The notes under the pieces: generated by a model
Database searches by the model: none
What the model saw: the letters and a program-made list of their open reading frames with translations, nothing else
What the model was told of the DNA's origin: nothing
Shown here: positions 35,383 through 44,065 of the stretch, one piece after another
How positions within the stretch are numbered: position 1 is the first letter of the stretch
Layout of the letters: each line of letters opens with the position of its first letter
From: Leisingera thetidis
GTDB lineage: Bacteria > Pseudomonadota > Alphaproteobacteria > Rhodobacterales > Rhodobacteraceae
Reading direction: 5' to 3'
NCBI RefSeq assembly: GCF_025857195.1
Contig: NZ_CP109787.1
Location: 1,367,501-1,431,500, forward strand
DNA length: 64,000 nucleotides
Position numbers and translations under genes: made by a program

Positions 35383-35952
35383 ATGCAATTTCCGAAGATC
35401 TGGCTGCTGCGGCACGGGCAGACCGAATGGAACGCCGAGCGGCGCATTCAGGGACAGCTGGAATCGCCGCTGACACCGCTGGGGCTTGACCACGCCCGCA
35501 AGCAGGCGCAGCTGATGGCGCCGGTGATGGCGCAGAACCCGGCCTGTTTCGTGTCGCCGCTGGGTCGGGCGCAGCAGACTGCGGATATCGCTTTGGGCGG
35601 GGCGCCTTTTGTGACCGATGCCCGCCTGGCGGAGGCCTTTGCCGGAGATTTTCAGGGCATGACGCTGGACGAGGTCGCACAGCAGTATCCGCAGATCCAT
35701 GGCGCCAACCCCTGCAACCTGGATCTGTTCTGCGAAGCGCCGGGCGGCGAGGGCTATGCCGGTTTTCATGCCCGGATCCTCGATTTCCTGCGGTCTCTGG
35801 CCGGTCCTTCGGTGGTGGTGGCGCATGGTTTGCTGGGGCAGGTGATGCGCGGTATCATTTGCGGGCTGCCCCGTGAGCGGATGGCAGTTCTGCCGAACGG
35901 GCAGGGCTGTGTCTACGTGCTGGAAAACGGAACGGAAACCGTTCTGGAGTAA
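35383..35952 (+). CDS. Histidine phosphatase family protein
   Basis: The 189-residue protein is of the phosphoglycerate mutase-like superfamily. The catalytic loop LLRHGQTEWNAERRIQG holds the phospho-accepting histidine, and a second histidine is in VVVAHGLLGQVMRG. The likely substrate is a small phosphate ester, but it cannot be named; cobalamin-type phosphatase is one option. It begins at ATG 35383 (MQFPKIWLLRHG) after AGGGGG; an in-frame ATG 30 bases earlier adds nothing conserved. It sits between two tRNA-Val genes. Confidence 0.93.
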   Translation: MQFPKIWLLRHGQTEWNAERRIQGQLESPLTPLGLDHARKQAQLMAPVMAQNPACFVSPLGRAQQTADIALGGAPFVTDARLAEAFAGDFQGMTLDEVAQQYPQIHGANPCNLDLFCEAPGGEGYAGFHARILDFLRSLAGPSVVVAHGLLGQVMRGIICGLPRERMAVLPNGQGCVYVLENGTETVLE

Positions 35953-36027
35953 CCCGGAGGGCAGGGCGGGAAATCTTTCTTTTTGCTCTTGCGCTGCCCG
36001 GCGCCATTGGCTAAATCCCCGCTCACC

Positions 36028-36103
<76 letters not shown>

Positions 36104-36176
36104 TCCCTTCCCGAGCACAGAGCCTTTGAACCTGCCTCCCGGCTGGCTGCGGCGGTTGTTTAGGGGTGGCTGAAGC

Positions 36177-37061
36177 TCAGAAAATGAAGTCATCCGCCGT
36201 CAGCGCGCCCATGTCGGTTCCGGACAGGGTGATGCTGTTGCTGCCGTCGTGGATGACCGCGTCATCACCTTGCTGCGACAGGTGGTTCTGGCGCAGGTCG
36301 CGAAGGCCGCGGATGCCGTCAACACCGCTCAGGTCGATTTGCCCGTCAGCTCCGCCGGCCGCGAATCCGTTGATTACATCGTCGCCGAAGCGGCCGGAGA
36401 ACACGAAAACGTCGTCTCCGCCTCCGCCGAGAAGGGTGTCGTTCCCCGCGCCGCCCTTCAGGGTGTCTTTTCCTTTTCCGCCAATCAAAAGATCGGCGCC
36501 GCCGCCGCCGCGCAGAATGTCAGCCCCGTTGTTGCCGGCAAGCCGGTCAGCGCCGTTGCCGCCCTTCAGGGTGTCGGCACCTGCGCCGCCGGACAGCGTG
36601 TCGCGTCCGGAGCCCCCGCCAAGGTAATCCCTTCCGTCATTTGCCCGGAGCGTGTCATTGCCGCCGGAGCCGCGCAGATCATCGGCACCGCTGCCCGCAA
36701 CAATCCTGTCGTTGCCGCGCAGCCCGTCAATTTCGATGTCGAATCCGGCCGTCCCAAGCTGCACCGTATCGTCTCCGGATGTGGCGGCCGGAAACGCATC
36801 CTCGAACAGGAAGAGATCGCCGTCATCTTCGGCCACATACTGTAAGAAGCCTTCCAGGTCGGGCCGCGGCGTTTCGGAGACGACAATGTCGATGACCCCT
36901 GTCTGCAGGGCGGCAAACTGTTCGGCAAGCGGCAGCAGCACCCAAACCAGGTCAAGCGCAAAACTGAACTCGTCCTGCAAGGACGCGGGGGTTGCCTTCA
37001 GCGCGCCTTCCAGGCCGAGGTTGCCGGTTTGAAGGGGGGATCCGGTATAGACGAAAAACAT
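36177..37061 (-). CDS. RTX-type calcium-binding protein
   Basis: The 294-residue product has nonapeptide-like calcium repeats of the GGxGxDxLx pattern between residues about 105 and 220 (for example GGAGADTLKGGNGADRLAGN and GGKGKDTLKGGAGNDTLLGG), so it should fold as a parallel beta-roll when calcium binds, outside the cell. The first 100 residues, starting MFFVYTGSPLQTGNLGLEGA, are not recognised, and there is no Sec signal, as expected for type I secretion. GGAGGA precedes ATG 37061; an earlier ATG at 37088 is possible. No secretion genes are beside it. Confidence 0.88.
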   Translation of the reverse strand: MFFVYTGSPLQTGNLGLEGALKATPASLQDEFSFALDLVWVLLPLAEQFAALQTGVIDIVVSETPRPDLEGFLQYVAEDDGDLFLFEDAFPAATSGDDTVQLGTAGFDIEIDGLRGNDRIVAGSGADDLRGSGGNDTLRANDGRDYLGGGSGRDTLSGGAGADTLKGGNGADRLAGNNGADILRGGGGADLLIGGKGKDTLKGGAGNDTLLGGGGDDVFVFSGRFGDDVINGFAAGGADGQIDLSGVDGIRGLRDLRQNHLSQQGDDAVIHDGSNSITLSGTDMGALTADDFIF

Positions 37062-37350
37062 GCGGTCTCCTCCAGTTGAAGCGGGCATATCGCTTTAACA
37101 AGAGCGCGCACCGCGGCTGCGGCAAGGGTGGTGCTGGGGCCGCATTTGCTGCGGCCTGTGCACTGTTGGGCGAAGGGCAGCTGCGGCCGCGCCGGTCAAT
37201 GCGCAAAAAATCCCTAAATTCCGTATGGTTAGGGTGGTGCGGGAATTTTTTTCGCCTTGGGTGCAGAAAATGCCAAAACTCCGCTTGACGGTACAGGGGG
37301 TGGAGAATATTACAGCCCAACATTCAGCAGCGATGCTGGATGCGCAGCGG

Positions 37351-37427
37351 GCGGTTGTAGCTCAGTTGGTTAGAGTACCGGCCTGTCACGCCGGGGGTCG
37401 CGGGTTCGAGCCCCGTCAACCGCGCCA
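37351..37427 (+). tRNA. tRNA-Asp (anticodon GTC), copy 1
   Basis: Acceptor GCGGTTG pairs with CAACCGC, anticodon stem CCGGC/GCCGG with loop CTGTCAC (anticodon GTC), and an encoded CCA. Length is 77 bases. It is the first of three near-identical genes in tandem. Confidence 0.97.
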
Positions 37428-37511
37428 CTGCTGCGCCCCTGTCCCGGGGCTGAAACGGGATCCGCCCCGGAGGGGACTTGGACTGGAGACGGTCCGCCGC
37501 AAGGCGAAAAT

Positions 37512-37588
37512 GCGGTTGTAGCTCAGTTGGTTAGAGTACCGGCCTGTCACGCCGGGGGTCGCGGGTTCGAGCCCCGTCAACCGCGCCA
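37512..37588 (+). tRNA. tRNA-Asp (anticodon GTC), copy 2
   Basis: Identical in sequence to copy 1 over the full 77 bases, including CCA. An 84-base spacer separates the two, and part of that spacer (TCCGCCCCGGA near 37461) recurs in the next spacer. Confidence 0.97.
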
Positions 37589-37655
37589 CTTTCGCCCGCC
37601 GCCCTGGCGTTCCAGGGTCCGCCCCGGACGGGGACCAAAGCCGAAAGGCGCATGC

Positions 37656-37732
37656 GCGGTTGTAGCTCAGCTGGTTAGAGTACCGGCCTGTCACGCCGGG
37701 GGTCGCGGGTTCGAGCCCCGTCAACCGCGCCA
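37656..37732 (+). tRNA. tRNA-Asp (anticodon GTC), copy 3
   Basis: The same tRNA, with one base difference in the D-loop (GCTCAGCTGG in place of GCTCAGTTGG). The spacer before it is 67 bases and shares TCCGCCCCGGA with the first spacer. Confidence 0.97.
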
Positions 37733-37810
37733 TTTTCTCCCGGAGCATATCTTCAGCCGTCCTGCCGTCCCTGCCGCCATGGTATCCGCCTGCGTGTCCG
37801 GCTGCCGGTC

Positions 37811-38209
37811 TCAGGCACCGGTTTCCGGCGTGTCCTGGCTGAAAGTGTTGAGCCAGCCTTCCGCGCCTTTCTCCCAGAGAGAGGAAATCAGCATCCTGTT
37901 CCAGCTGCGGCTGTTCGCTGGCCGGTAGTCCGCACGGTAGCTCAGCAGCACGGCGCCCTCCGCAATGACCCGCAGCCGCGCCTGGCTGAGACGGTACTCC
38001 GCCATCACCGGCCCGTCCGCCAGCTGGCTGCAATGGCCGGCCTTGCCGGAAAACCCGCTGGGGTAGACGCCGAGAAAATCCTCCGACAGCATCCGGCCGT
38101 CGGCCTCCGGATCGCCGGCTGCCAGTGCTTCCCAGACCTTGGTTTCCAGGGCGAGGATAGAGGCCAGCAGGGGCCCGTCAGTCAGAATCTGTCTCGGTGT
38201 TCCGGTCAT
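37811..38209 (-). CDS. SnoaL/NTF2-like (DUF4440-type) protein
   Basis: The 132-residue protein looks like the NTF2-like fold used by many small enzymes and ligand-binding proteins: an N-terminal helix with LETKVWEALAAGDPEADGRM, then GAVLLSYRADYRPANSRSWN and LISSLWEKGAEGWLNTFSQD as beta strands with a conserved tryptophan. No catalytic motif can be assigned. I start at ATG 38209 (MTGTPRQILTDG). It is on the same strand as the next small gene upstream, so the two may form a unit. Confidence 0.75.
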   Translation of the reverse strand: MTGTPRQILTDGPLLASILALETKVWEALAAGDPEADGRMLSEDFLGVYPSGFSGKAGHCSQLADGPVMAEYRLSQARLRVIAEGAVLLSYRADYRPANSRSWNRMLISSLWEKGAEGWLNTFSQDTPETGA

Positions 38210-38278
38210 GGCGCCAGCCTGACGGGCAGAAGTGCTTCTGGCAAGGCGCAGTGGTCCCGGCAAGCGGCGGGCGGGGGG

Positions 38279-38500
38279 TCACAGCTCCGGCGGGGTTGGT
38301 TGCGCCTCCGTGTCGTGGCGCCAGCCGGTCAATTCGGCATCCACCCATTTCCTGAGACGCTCGAGGTCCGGTTCGGGGCTGGATTCCAGAAACCGCAGTA
38401 TGACGCGGCCGCTGTGCTGATAGCCGGCCCGGTAGCTTTCTTCCGGATCGGTCTGATTGCCTTCGAAGCCTGGCGGGCGCTTGAACCTGCTTTGCGGCAT
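38279..38500 (-). CDS. Small hypothetical protein, 73 residues
   Basis: It begins MPQSRFKRPPGFEGNQTDPE and has a helical middle (VILRFLESSPEPDLERLRKW) rich in charged residues, with a final Pro-rich tail. GGAGA lies seven bases before ATG 38500, which decides this start over an upstream one at 38557. I do not recognise it. It precedes the NTF2-like gene by 69 bases on the same strand. Its codon use matches the neighbourhood. Confidence 0.55.
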   Translation of the reverse strand: MPQSRFKRPPGFEGNQTDPEESYRAGYQHSGRVILRFLESSPEPDLERLRKWVDAELTGWRHDTEAQPTPPEL

Positions 38501-38680
38501 GTGCTGTCTCCATCTGCAAGGGGCTGCGGCCAGAGTGCGGCAGGGGGCGATAATCAAGTCTTAACCGGTTGCGGCCGGGGAATAAAATGCTGGTAAAAAA
38601 TGGGGAGCGGGGCAGCCGGGGTCCAGCCATCCGCGGCCGGCAGGCAGAACGGCCGCAGGCCGGTGCAGGCAGCCTCTGGA

Positions 38681-38710
38681 GCGGGCAGATCCCTGGCGGG
38701 CAGATCCCTG
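38681..38710. repeat. 15-base tandem duplication
   Basis: GCGGGCAGATCCCTG occurs twice head to tail with no spacer, and a third partial unit GCGGGGAG follows. This is most simply a replication-slippage product. Confidence 0.7.
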
Positions 38711-38790
38711 GCGGGGAGCTCCCGCGCCGCCGCGCAGCATCAAAGATGCAGCTCGCAGACTTGGGCCCGGCGCCGTGCCAAGGCACGGCG

Positions 38791-38819
38791 CGCGCCGCGT
38801 CAGCGGCGCCAAGCCCAAC
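38791..38819. repeat. Second dispersed repeat, copy B
   Basis: The first 20 bases are identical to 14153-14172, and the next nine match with two changes. It can form a hairpin with arms GCCGC and GCGGC. Confidence 0.65.
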
Positions 38820-38934
38820 GGGAAGACGGCCTCTTCAGAGGCCTGATGACGGGCGGGAGTGCGTCCCGGCGCGGTTTCACTGCAGGACCTGCTGGCGCAG
38901 GCAGCGCCCGGAAGAGCTGCCGCCCGGCCAGAGG

Positions 38935-40326
38935 TCACCTGCGGGACATGGCGTCCAGGACGCGGGCCCAGGAGCGGATGCCCTTGTGAAAGCTTTTCAG
39001 GTCGTATTTTTCGTTCGGCGAATGGATCGCGTCATCATCATTGGCAAAGCCGATCAGCATCGCGTCCATGTCCAGGATCGACTTGAAGAAACCGGCAATC
39101 GGGATCGAGCCGCCCATGCCGCAGAACACCGCCTCGCGTTCCCATTCGTCCGACAATGCGCCGCGTGCGGCCTCGAACTCGGGCCGCGACGTGTTCATCA
39201 CCGCGGCGCGGGAGCCTTCCAGATCGTTGTCCCAGCGCACCGAAGCGTCCACCGGCAGGCGGTCTTCCACATGTTTGCGGATCTTCGCGCGCAGCGCGTC
39301 CGGGTCCATGTCGCCGACCAGGCGGCAGGTGAACTTGCAATGCGCCTGCGACGGGATCACGGTCTTGGAGCCGGCCCCGTTGTAGCCGCCCCAGAGGCCG
39401 TTCACCTCCAGCGTCGGGCGGGCCCACTGCTGCTCCAGCGCGGAATAGGCCCTTTCGCCGTGCGGGCGGCTGTAGCCGACCGAGGTCAGGTATTCACCCT
39501 CGTCAAAGCCGCAGCTCTGCCACTGGCGCAGCTGGTCTTCGGGCACCTCATGCACGCCTTCATAGAAGCCTTCGACGGCGACACGGCCGGTCTCATTGTC
39601 ATAAAAGGAGGCGACCACTTCCGACAGCACCCGCAGGGGGTTCAGGCCGGGGCCGCCGTAGTGGCCGGAGTGCAGGTCGATGCGCGGGCCGGTGATGGTG
39701 AACTCGTCCTTCAGCATGCCGCGCAGCTGCGAGGAGATCGACGGCACCCCGCGCGACACCATCGAGGTGTCGCAGATCAGCGCCAGATCCGCTTTCAGCT
39801 CCTCCGCGTTGGCCTCCATGAAGGGAATCAGCGAGGGTGAGCCGCTCTCCTCTTCGCCCTCGAAAAAGAAGGTGATGCGGCAGGGCAGGGAGCCGTTCAC
39901 CGCTTTCCAGGCGCGGCAGGCCTCGACAAAGGTCATCAGCTGGCCCTTGTCGTCCGACGATCCGCGGCCGCGGATCACGGTGCCGTTCGGGGTGTCCTCC
40001 AGCTGCGGTTCAAACGGCGGGGTGTTCCACAGCTCCAGCGGGTCCACCGGCTGCACATCATAATGGCCGTAGAACAGCACATGCGGGGCTTCGGTGTTTT
40101 CCTCGCCCACATGGCCCACCACCATCGGATGGCCGGGGGTCTCGCGCTTGTGCGCCTTGATGCCGATGCTGCTCAGGTCGGCGACCAGCCAGTCGGCGGC
40201 CTTGCCGCAGTCCGCCTTGTAGGCCGGGTCTGTGGAAATCGACTGGATCCGCAGAAGCTCCATCAGCCTTTCGGTTGCGGCGTCCAGCTCTGCGTCGATC
40301 CGGTCCAGAACATCTTTCAGTGCCAT
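38935..40326 (-). CDS. M20 family dipeptidase/metallopeptidase
   Basis: The 463-residue enzyme removes N-terminal residues from dipeptides or related amides using two metals. Metal-site motifs are FYGHYDVQPVDPLELW, GRGSSDDKGQLMTFVEACRA, FEGEEESGSPSLIPF and the late HSPNEKYDL. ATG 40326 (MALKDVLDRIDAELDAATER) has AGGAGAGCAAGAG upstream; the frame stays open further upstream without a better start. It is alone on this strand. The specificity cannot be told; a non-specific cytosolic dipeptidase is the nearest type. Confidence 0.94.
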   Translation of the reverse strand: MALKDVLDRIDAELDAATERLMELLRIQSISTDPAYKADCGKAADWLVADLSSIGIKAHKRETPGHPMVVGHVGEENTEAPHVLFYGHYDVQPVDPLELWNTPPFEPQLEDTPNGTVIRGRGSSDDKGQLMTFVEACRAWKAVNGSLPCRITFFFEGEEESGSPSLIPFMEANAEELKADLALICDTSMVSRGVPSISSQLRGMLKDEFTITGPRIDLHSGHYGGPGLNPLRVLSEVVASFYDNETGRVAVEGFYEGVHEVPEDQLRQWQSCGFDEGEYLTSVGYSRPHGERAYSALEQQWARPTLEVNGLWGGYNGAGSKTVIPSQAHCKFTCRLVGDMDPDALRAKIRKHVEDRLPVDASVRWDNDLEGSRAAVMNTSRPEFEAARGALSDEWEREAVFCGMGGSIPIAGFFKSILDMDAMLIGFANDDDAIHSPNEKYDLKSFHKGIRSWARVLDAMSRR

Positions 40327-40645
40327 CTCTTGCTCTCCTGCATCTCCGGGGCGGGCCCGGGTAAAGGTCAATTTGCCGCGGAGCCTAGCAGTGCGGTCAG
40401 GGAGGGGCCAGAGGGGGCAGCTTAGCGAAGTCCCGTTAAGGGTATTCGGATCGTTGCATCGAACCGGCATCGGCCAAGGCGGACTTGCGCGGTTGGCCGG
40501 CCAGGCGGCCCCGCTCTCCTGAACCGGGCCTGAACCGGGAGCGGATTGGATCCTTGTCCAGGTTTTGAAACGGGGCGCGCGGCCTTTACAAGAAGCCCTG
40601 GACATGATCCCTACGGAAATAGGTATTCAATTCAAGGGATTTCAT
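40327..40645. other. Intergenic region, no feature recognised
   Basis: This 319-base gap separates the divergent M20 gene and a small secreted-protein gene. It becomes AT-richer toward its right end (from about 40600), where the next gene's promoter probably lies. No repeat, RNA gene or convincing open frame is seen. Confidence 0.5.
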
Positions 40646-41068
40646 ATGCTGAAGAGTTTACTGGCCGCGGCTTTCGTTTTCACCTGTACCGACCAGGCAT
40701 TTGCGCGGCAGATCACATGTGATTTTGCAGGTGCAGTCGGCTTGGAATATTTCATAGACGGCAAGCAGGCCCGGGCGCCGAAAGAACTCTATGGTCTCTA
40801 CAACCCTTCTTACGTCAAGGCATATTTGGCAAAGGGCGGTAGGGTCCTGAATGTAAGCCGCCATGGTGGTCATATTGGCGGCGCCGCACCGCAAAAGATG
40901 CTCAGAATTCCGGTTAACGGAAAAGTCCGGGCCTTCTTCAAATTCAAGAACCGGAAAAAGGCAATTGAAGCTGTTGCAGGATTTTCCGACGACGGCATCA
41001 ACTATTTCGTGACGATGGAATTTAACTTGGACGGGAAGATGCACGCGCCGGTTTGGAAATGTGTCTAG
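40646..41068 (+). CDS. Small secreted protein, unusually low GC
   Basis: The 140-residue product has a plain Sec signal peptide (MLKSLLAAAFVFTCTDQAFA, cleaved before RQITCDF). The mature part has a basic, Lys- and Tyr-rich sequence with three cysteines, one near each end; no family is recognised. I choose ATG 40646 because the signal peptide starts there. Its codons are visibly AT-richer than those of its neighbours (many TTT, AAG, GAA, TTC in a 65%-type GC genome), suggesting recent acquisition or relaxed selection. Confidence 0.65.
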   Translation: MLKSLLAAAFVFTCTDQAFARQITCDFAGAVGLEYFIDGKQARAPKELYGLYNPSYVKAYLAKGGRVLNVSRHGGHIGGAAPQKMLRIPVNGKVRAFFKFKNRKKAIEAVAGFSDDGINYFVTMEFNLDGKMHAPVWKCV

Positions 41069-41235
41069 GTCAAGCGGGGCGGTTTGTGTCCGGCTGGAAA
41101 GCAGGGCAGCTGCCGCTTGGCCGGAGCGGGAATTTCCGATCCTGCGCATGAGCTGCTTTTCCTGACGGCAGATACGACGCAAACGGCCAAAGGTTGGCCG
41201 CGGCTGTCCTTGCCCGGCCATTGTTTAAGTTTTAT

Positions 41236-41249
41236 TTGACCTGCATCAA
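41236..41249. promoter_or_regulatory. FNR/FnrL-type box upstream of hemA
   Basis: TTGAC-CTGC-ATCAA matches the FNR consensus TTGAT-N4-ATCAA with one change in the left half. It lies 152 bases before the hemA start in a clearly AT-rich patch. In Rhodobacter, hemA is under FnrL control, so the site is expected here. A nearby TTGATCAA (41280-41287) has the two halves fused and is not a full box. Confidence 0.65.
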
Positions 41250-41401
41250 TGTTGCGCACCCTGCAAGGCGCGTATGCAGTTGATCAAAAGGGGCGCCTGA
41301 GGTAACCATTCCGCTACGTGAATGAGGCCTTATCGTCAGAAGACCCGTGCCCTTTACACAGCCCGCGTGCCATGAGCGCGCACTCAGCTATGGAGATGCC
41401 G

Positions 41402-42625
41402 GTGGACTATACCGCGAAACTGGACGCAGCAATTGCCAGCCTGCACGACGAAGGCCGCTACCGGACCTTCATCGATATCGAGCGCAAGAAAGGCCAGTTC
41501 CCGCATGCGGTCTGGACCCGGCCCGACGGCACGGAGAAGAACATCACCGTCTGGTGCGGCAATGACTATCTGGGCATGGGGCAGCATGCCGTCGTTCTGG
41601 AGGCGATGCATGACGCGATCGACTCGACCGGCGCAGGCTCCGGCGGCACCCGCAACATCTCCGGCACCACGGTGTACCACAAGCAGCTGGAGGCCGAGCT
41701 GGCCGACCTGCACGGCAAGGAAGCGGCGCTGCTGTTCACCTCGGCCTATATCGCCAATGACGCGACGCTCAGCACCCTGCCCAAGCTGTTTCCGGGGCTG
41801 ATCATCTATTCCGATGCGCTGAACCATGCCTCGATGATCGAAGGCGTGCGCCGCAACGGCGGCGCCAAGCGCATCTTCCGCCACAATGACGTGGCGCATC
41901 TGCGCGAACTCTTGGAAGCGGACGATCCCAAGGCGCCCAAGCTGATCGCCTTTGAATCGGTCTATTCGATGGACGGCGATTTCGGCCCCATCGCGGAGAT
42001 CTGCGACCTGGCGGACGAGTTCGGCGCGCTCACCTATATCGACGAGGTGCACGCGGTCGGCATGTACGGCCCGCGCGGCGGCGGCGTCACCGAGCGCGAC
42101 CGGCTGGCGCACCGGATCGACATCATCAACGGCACCCTGGCCAAGGCTTATGGCGTGATGGGCGGCTATATCGCGGCCTCGGCCAAGATGTGCGATGCGA
42201 TCCGCTCCTATGCGCCGGGCTTCATCTTCACCACCTCGCTGGCGCCTGCGGTGGCGGCAGGGGCGGCGGCCTCGGTGGCCTACCTCAAGGGGGCGCAGGA
42301 TCTGCGCGGCAAGCATCAGGACCAGGCCAAGGTTCTGAAACTGCGGCTGAAGGGCCTGGGCCTGCCGATCATCGACCACGGCAGCCACATCGTGCCGGTG
42401 ATCGTCGGCAATCCGGTGCACACCAAGGTGCTGTCGGACCACCTGCTGGAGGATTACGGCATCTACGTGCAGCCGATCAACTTCCCCACCGTGCCGCGCG
42501 GCACCGAGCGGCTGCGCTTCACGCCGTCGCCGGTGCACGGGCCCAAGGAAATCGATGCGCTGGTCAAGGCGATGGACGCATTGTGGTCGCATTGTGCGCT
42601 GAATCGTGCCGAACTTGCCGGTTAA
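41402..42625 (+). CDS. hemA: 5-Aminolevulinate synthase, GTG start
   Basis: This PLP enzyme condenses glycine and succinyl-CoA to 5-aminolevulinate, the first step of tetrapyrrole synthesis in alphaproteobacteria. With the GTG at 41402 it is 407 residues, the same length as Rhodobacter HemA, and opens [24 protein letters not shown] at 41392-41395 is six bases before this GTG. Earlier ATG codons at 41390 and 41396 lie in or right after that site and are not good starts. The PLP lysine is Lys248 ([14 protein letters not shown]), and the substrate-loop NISGTTVYH is intact. The product feeds siroheme for CysI too. Confidence 0.95.
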   Translation: MDYTAKLDAAIASLHDEGRYRTFIDIERKKGQFPHAVWTRPDGTEKNITVWCGNDYLGMGQHAVVLEAMHDAIDSTGAGSGGTRNISGTTVYHKQLEAELADLHGKEAALLFTSAYIANDATLSTLPKLFPGLIIYSDALNHASMIEGVRRNGGAKRIFRHNDVAHLRELLEADDPKAPKLIAFESVYSMDGDFGPIAEICDLADEFGALTYIDEVHAVGMYGPRGGGVTERDRLAHRIDIINGTLAKAYGVMGGYIAASAKMCDAIRSYAPGFIFTTSLAPAVAAGAAASVAYLKGAQDLRGKHQDQAKVLKLRLKGLGLPIIDHGSHIVPVIVGNPVHTKVLSDHLLEDYGIYVQPINFPTVPRGTERLRFTPSPVHGPKEIDALVKAMDALWSHCALNRAELAG

Positions 42626-42754
42626 CATACTGATCAGTGTAAATTAACACTGAGTGTGTTACGCTGCTGTCAATCAATGAGTGGATTTGAGTCGCATCCG
42701 TGATTCTTTCACCGCTCAGGAACGATTGCGGCAGGCATTGATGGGACGGCAGGC

Positions 42755-43963
42755 ATGATCGGGCGCTTCACCCAGCGCAAGCAAGAAGACCATGGAGAAC
42801 CGGCAGAGCCGAAAGGTTTTGACGATTTCGAACTGAAGCTTGGCGACGTGATGCGCGGCGAGCGGGCGACAATGGGCAAATCGCTGCTCGACGTCCAGCG
42901 CGAGCTCCGGATCAAGGCATCTTACATCGCTGCCATCGAAAACTCCGATCCTTCGGCCTTTGACACGCCCGGCTTCATTGCCGGGTACGTGCGGTCTTAT
43001 GCGCGCTATCTGAATATGAACGCCGAGGAGGCATTCCAGGATTTCTGCAGAGAAAGCGGCTTTACCGTGGCGCATGGCATGTCGGCCGAAGCCTCCAGCC
43101 GCAGCCCGGCAGGCGCCGCTCCGAAGGCCTCCGCAAAGGGGCTTGGCGGTGATGCCTTCGCGTCGCCCGGCACGCCCTTCATTCCTGCCCCCAGCAGCTT
43201 CCTCAGCCAGATCGAACCGCGGGCGGTTGCCTCGCTGATGGTACTGGCGGCGCTGATCGGCGGCATCACCTATGGCGGCTGGGCGGTGCTGAAAGAGGTG
43301 CAGCAGGTGCAGTTTGCGCCGGTGGACCAGACCCCCGCGGTGCTGGCGGATCTCGACCCGCTCAGCGGTGCGGTGCTGGCGGATGCCGGCGCTGCGCAGG
43401 ACCCGGCGGCCGAGGCGCTGGACCGGCTTTACCGCCCGCAGGCGCTGGATGTGCCGGTTCTGGTGGCGCGCGATGCGCCGATTGCCACTCTGGATCCGTC
43501 CACGCTGGGCAACTTTGCCGCGCCTGAGGTGCCGTCGCTGGCCCTGGCGGAGGCCAGCCGGCCTTACGAGGGCGAGGGCCCGCTGCAATCGGTGCCGCAA
43601 GTCGTCGCCGAAATCGAGCCGGGCGTCGAAATGGTGGCGGTGCGCCCGTCCTGGGTTCAGGTCACCGCGGCGGACGGCAGCGTGATCCTGGAAACCATCA
43701 TGGACGCGGGCCAGCGGTTCCAAGTGCCGCTGACCGAGGAGGCGCCGAAACTGCGCACCGGCGAAAGCAGCGCCATCTATTTCGCGGTTAACGGCGCGCA
43801 TTTCGGCCCCGTCGGCAAGCGCGGCCAGGTGACCAAGAACATCGAGCTGTCGGTGGATGCGATCACCGGCCGGTTCGAACTCGCCGATCTGCAGGACGGC
43901 CGCAACGAGGCGCTGGCCACCCTGGTGGCGCAGCTGCAGGCGGAACCGCCCGCCGCGGAATGA
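42755..43963 (+). CDS. rodZ: RodZ-like helix-turn-helix membrane protein
   Basis: The 402-residue bitopic protein has an N-terminal HTH (MRGERATMGKSLLDVQRELR, then AAIENSDPSAFDTPGFIAGY) facing the cytoplasm, a single membrane helix at about 157-175 (AVASLMVLAALIGGITYGGW), and a periplasmic beta-domain of the DUF4115 type (VRPSWVQVTAADGSVILETI). RodZ links MreB filaments to the cell-wall elongation machinery. It precedes ispG, the usual alphaproteobacterial order, and the two are on one strand with a 102-base gap. Confidence 0.88.
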   Translation: MIGRFTQRKQEDHGEPAEPKGFDDFELKLGDVMRGERATMGKSLLDVQRELRIKASYIAAIENSDPSAFDTPGFIAGYVRSYARYLNMNAEEAFQDFCRESGFTVAHGMSAEASSRSPAGAAPKASAKGLGGDAFASPGTPFIPAPSSFLSQIEPRAVASLMVLAALIGGITYGGWAVLKEVQQVQFAPVDQTPAVLADLDPLSGAVLADAGAAQDPAAEALDRLYRPQALDVPVLVARDAPIATLDPSTLGNFAAPEVPSLALAEASRPYEGEGPLQSVPQVVAEIEPGVEMVAVRPSWVQVTAADGSVILETIMDAGQRFQVPLTEEAPKLRTGESSAIYFAVNGAHFGPVGKRGQVTKNIELSVDAITGRFELADLQDGRNEALATLVAQLQAEPPAAE

Positions 43964-44065
43964 CCTTTGCGGAAATCCGGGCACGGGACCGGCGCCTGCC
44001 ATTGCAGCGCCGCCTGTCAGCGCGTATCTAACGGCTAACCAGGACCAGCCGGGACACCAGCCGCC

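Larger units (their letters stand above)
38501..38934. other. Repeat-bearing intergenic stretch
   Basis: This 434-base region between a small gene and the M20 peptidase has no credible gene. It contains a 15-base tandem duplication (38681-38710), a hairpin GCCGTGCC/GGCACGGC (38772-38789), copy B of the second dispersed repeat (38791-38819), and a GGCCTC/GAGGCC hairpin (38828-38843), which may act as the M20 gene terminator. Confidence 0.6.

Noticed and set aside
37351..37732. Three near-identical 77-base units resembling a CRISPR array
   Set aside because: The units are full tRNA-Asp cloverleafs with CCA ends, and the spacers have different lengths.
41390..41401. ATG starts at 41390 and 41396 for hemA
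   Set aside because: They fall inside or directly after the ribosome site. The GTG at 41402 gives the normal 407-residue protein and a good spacing.
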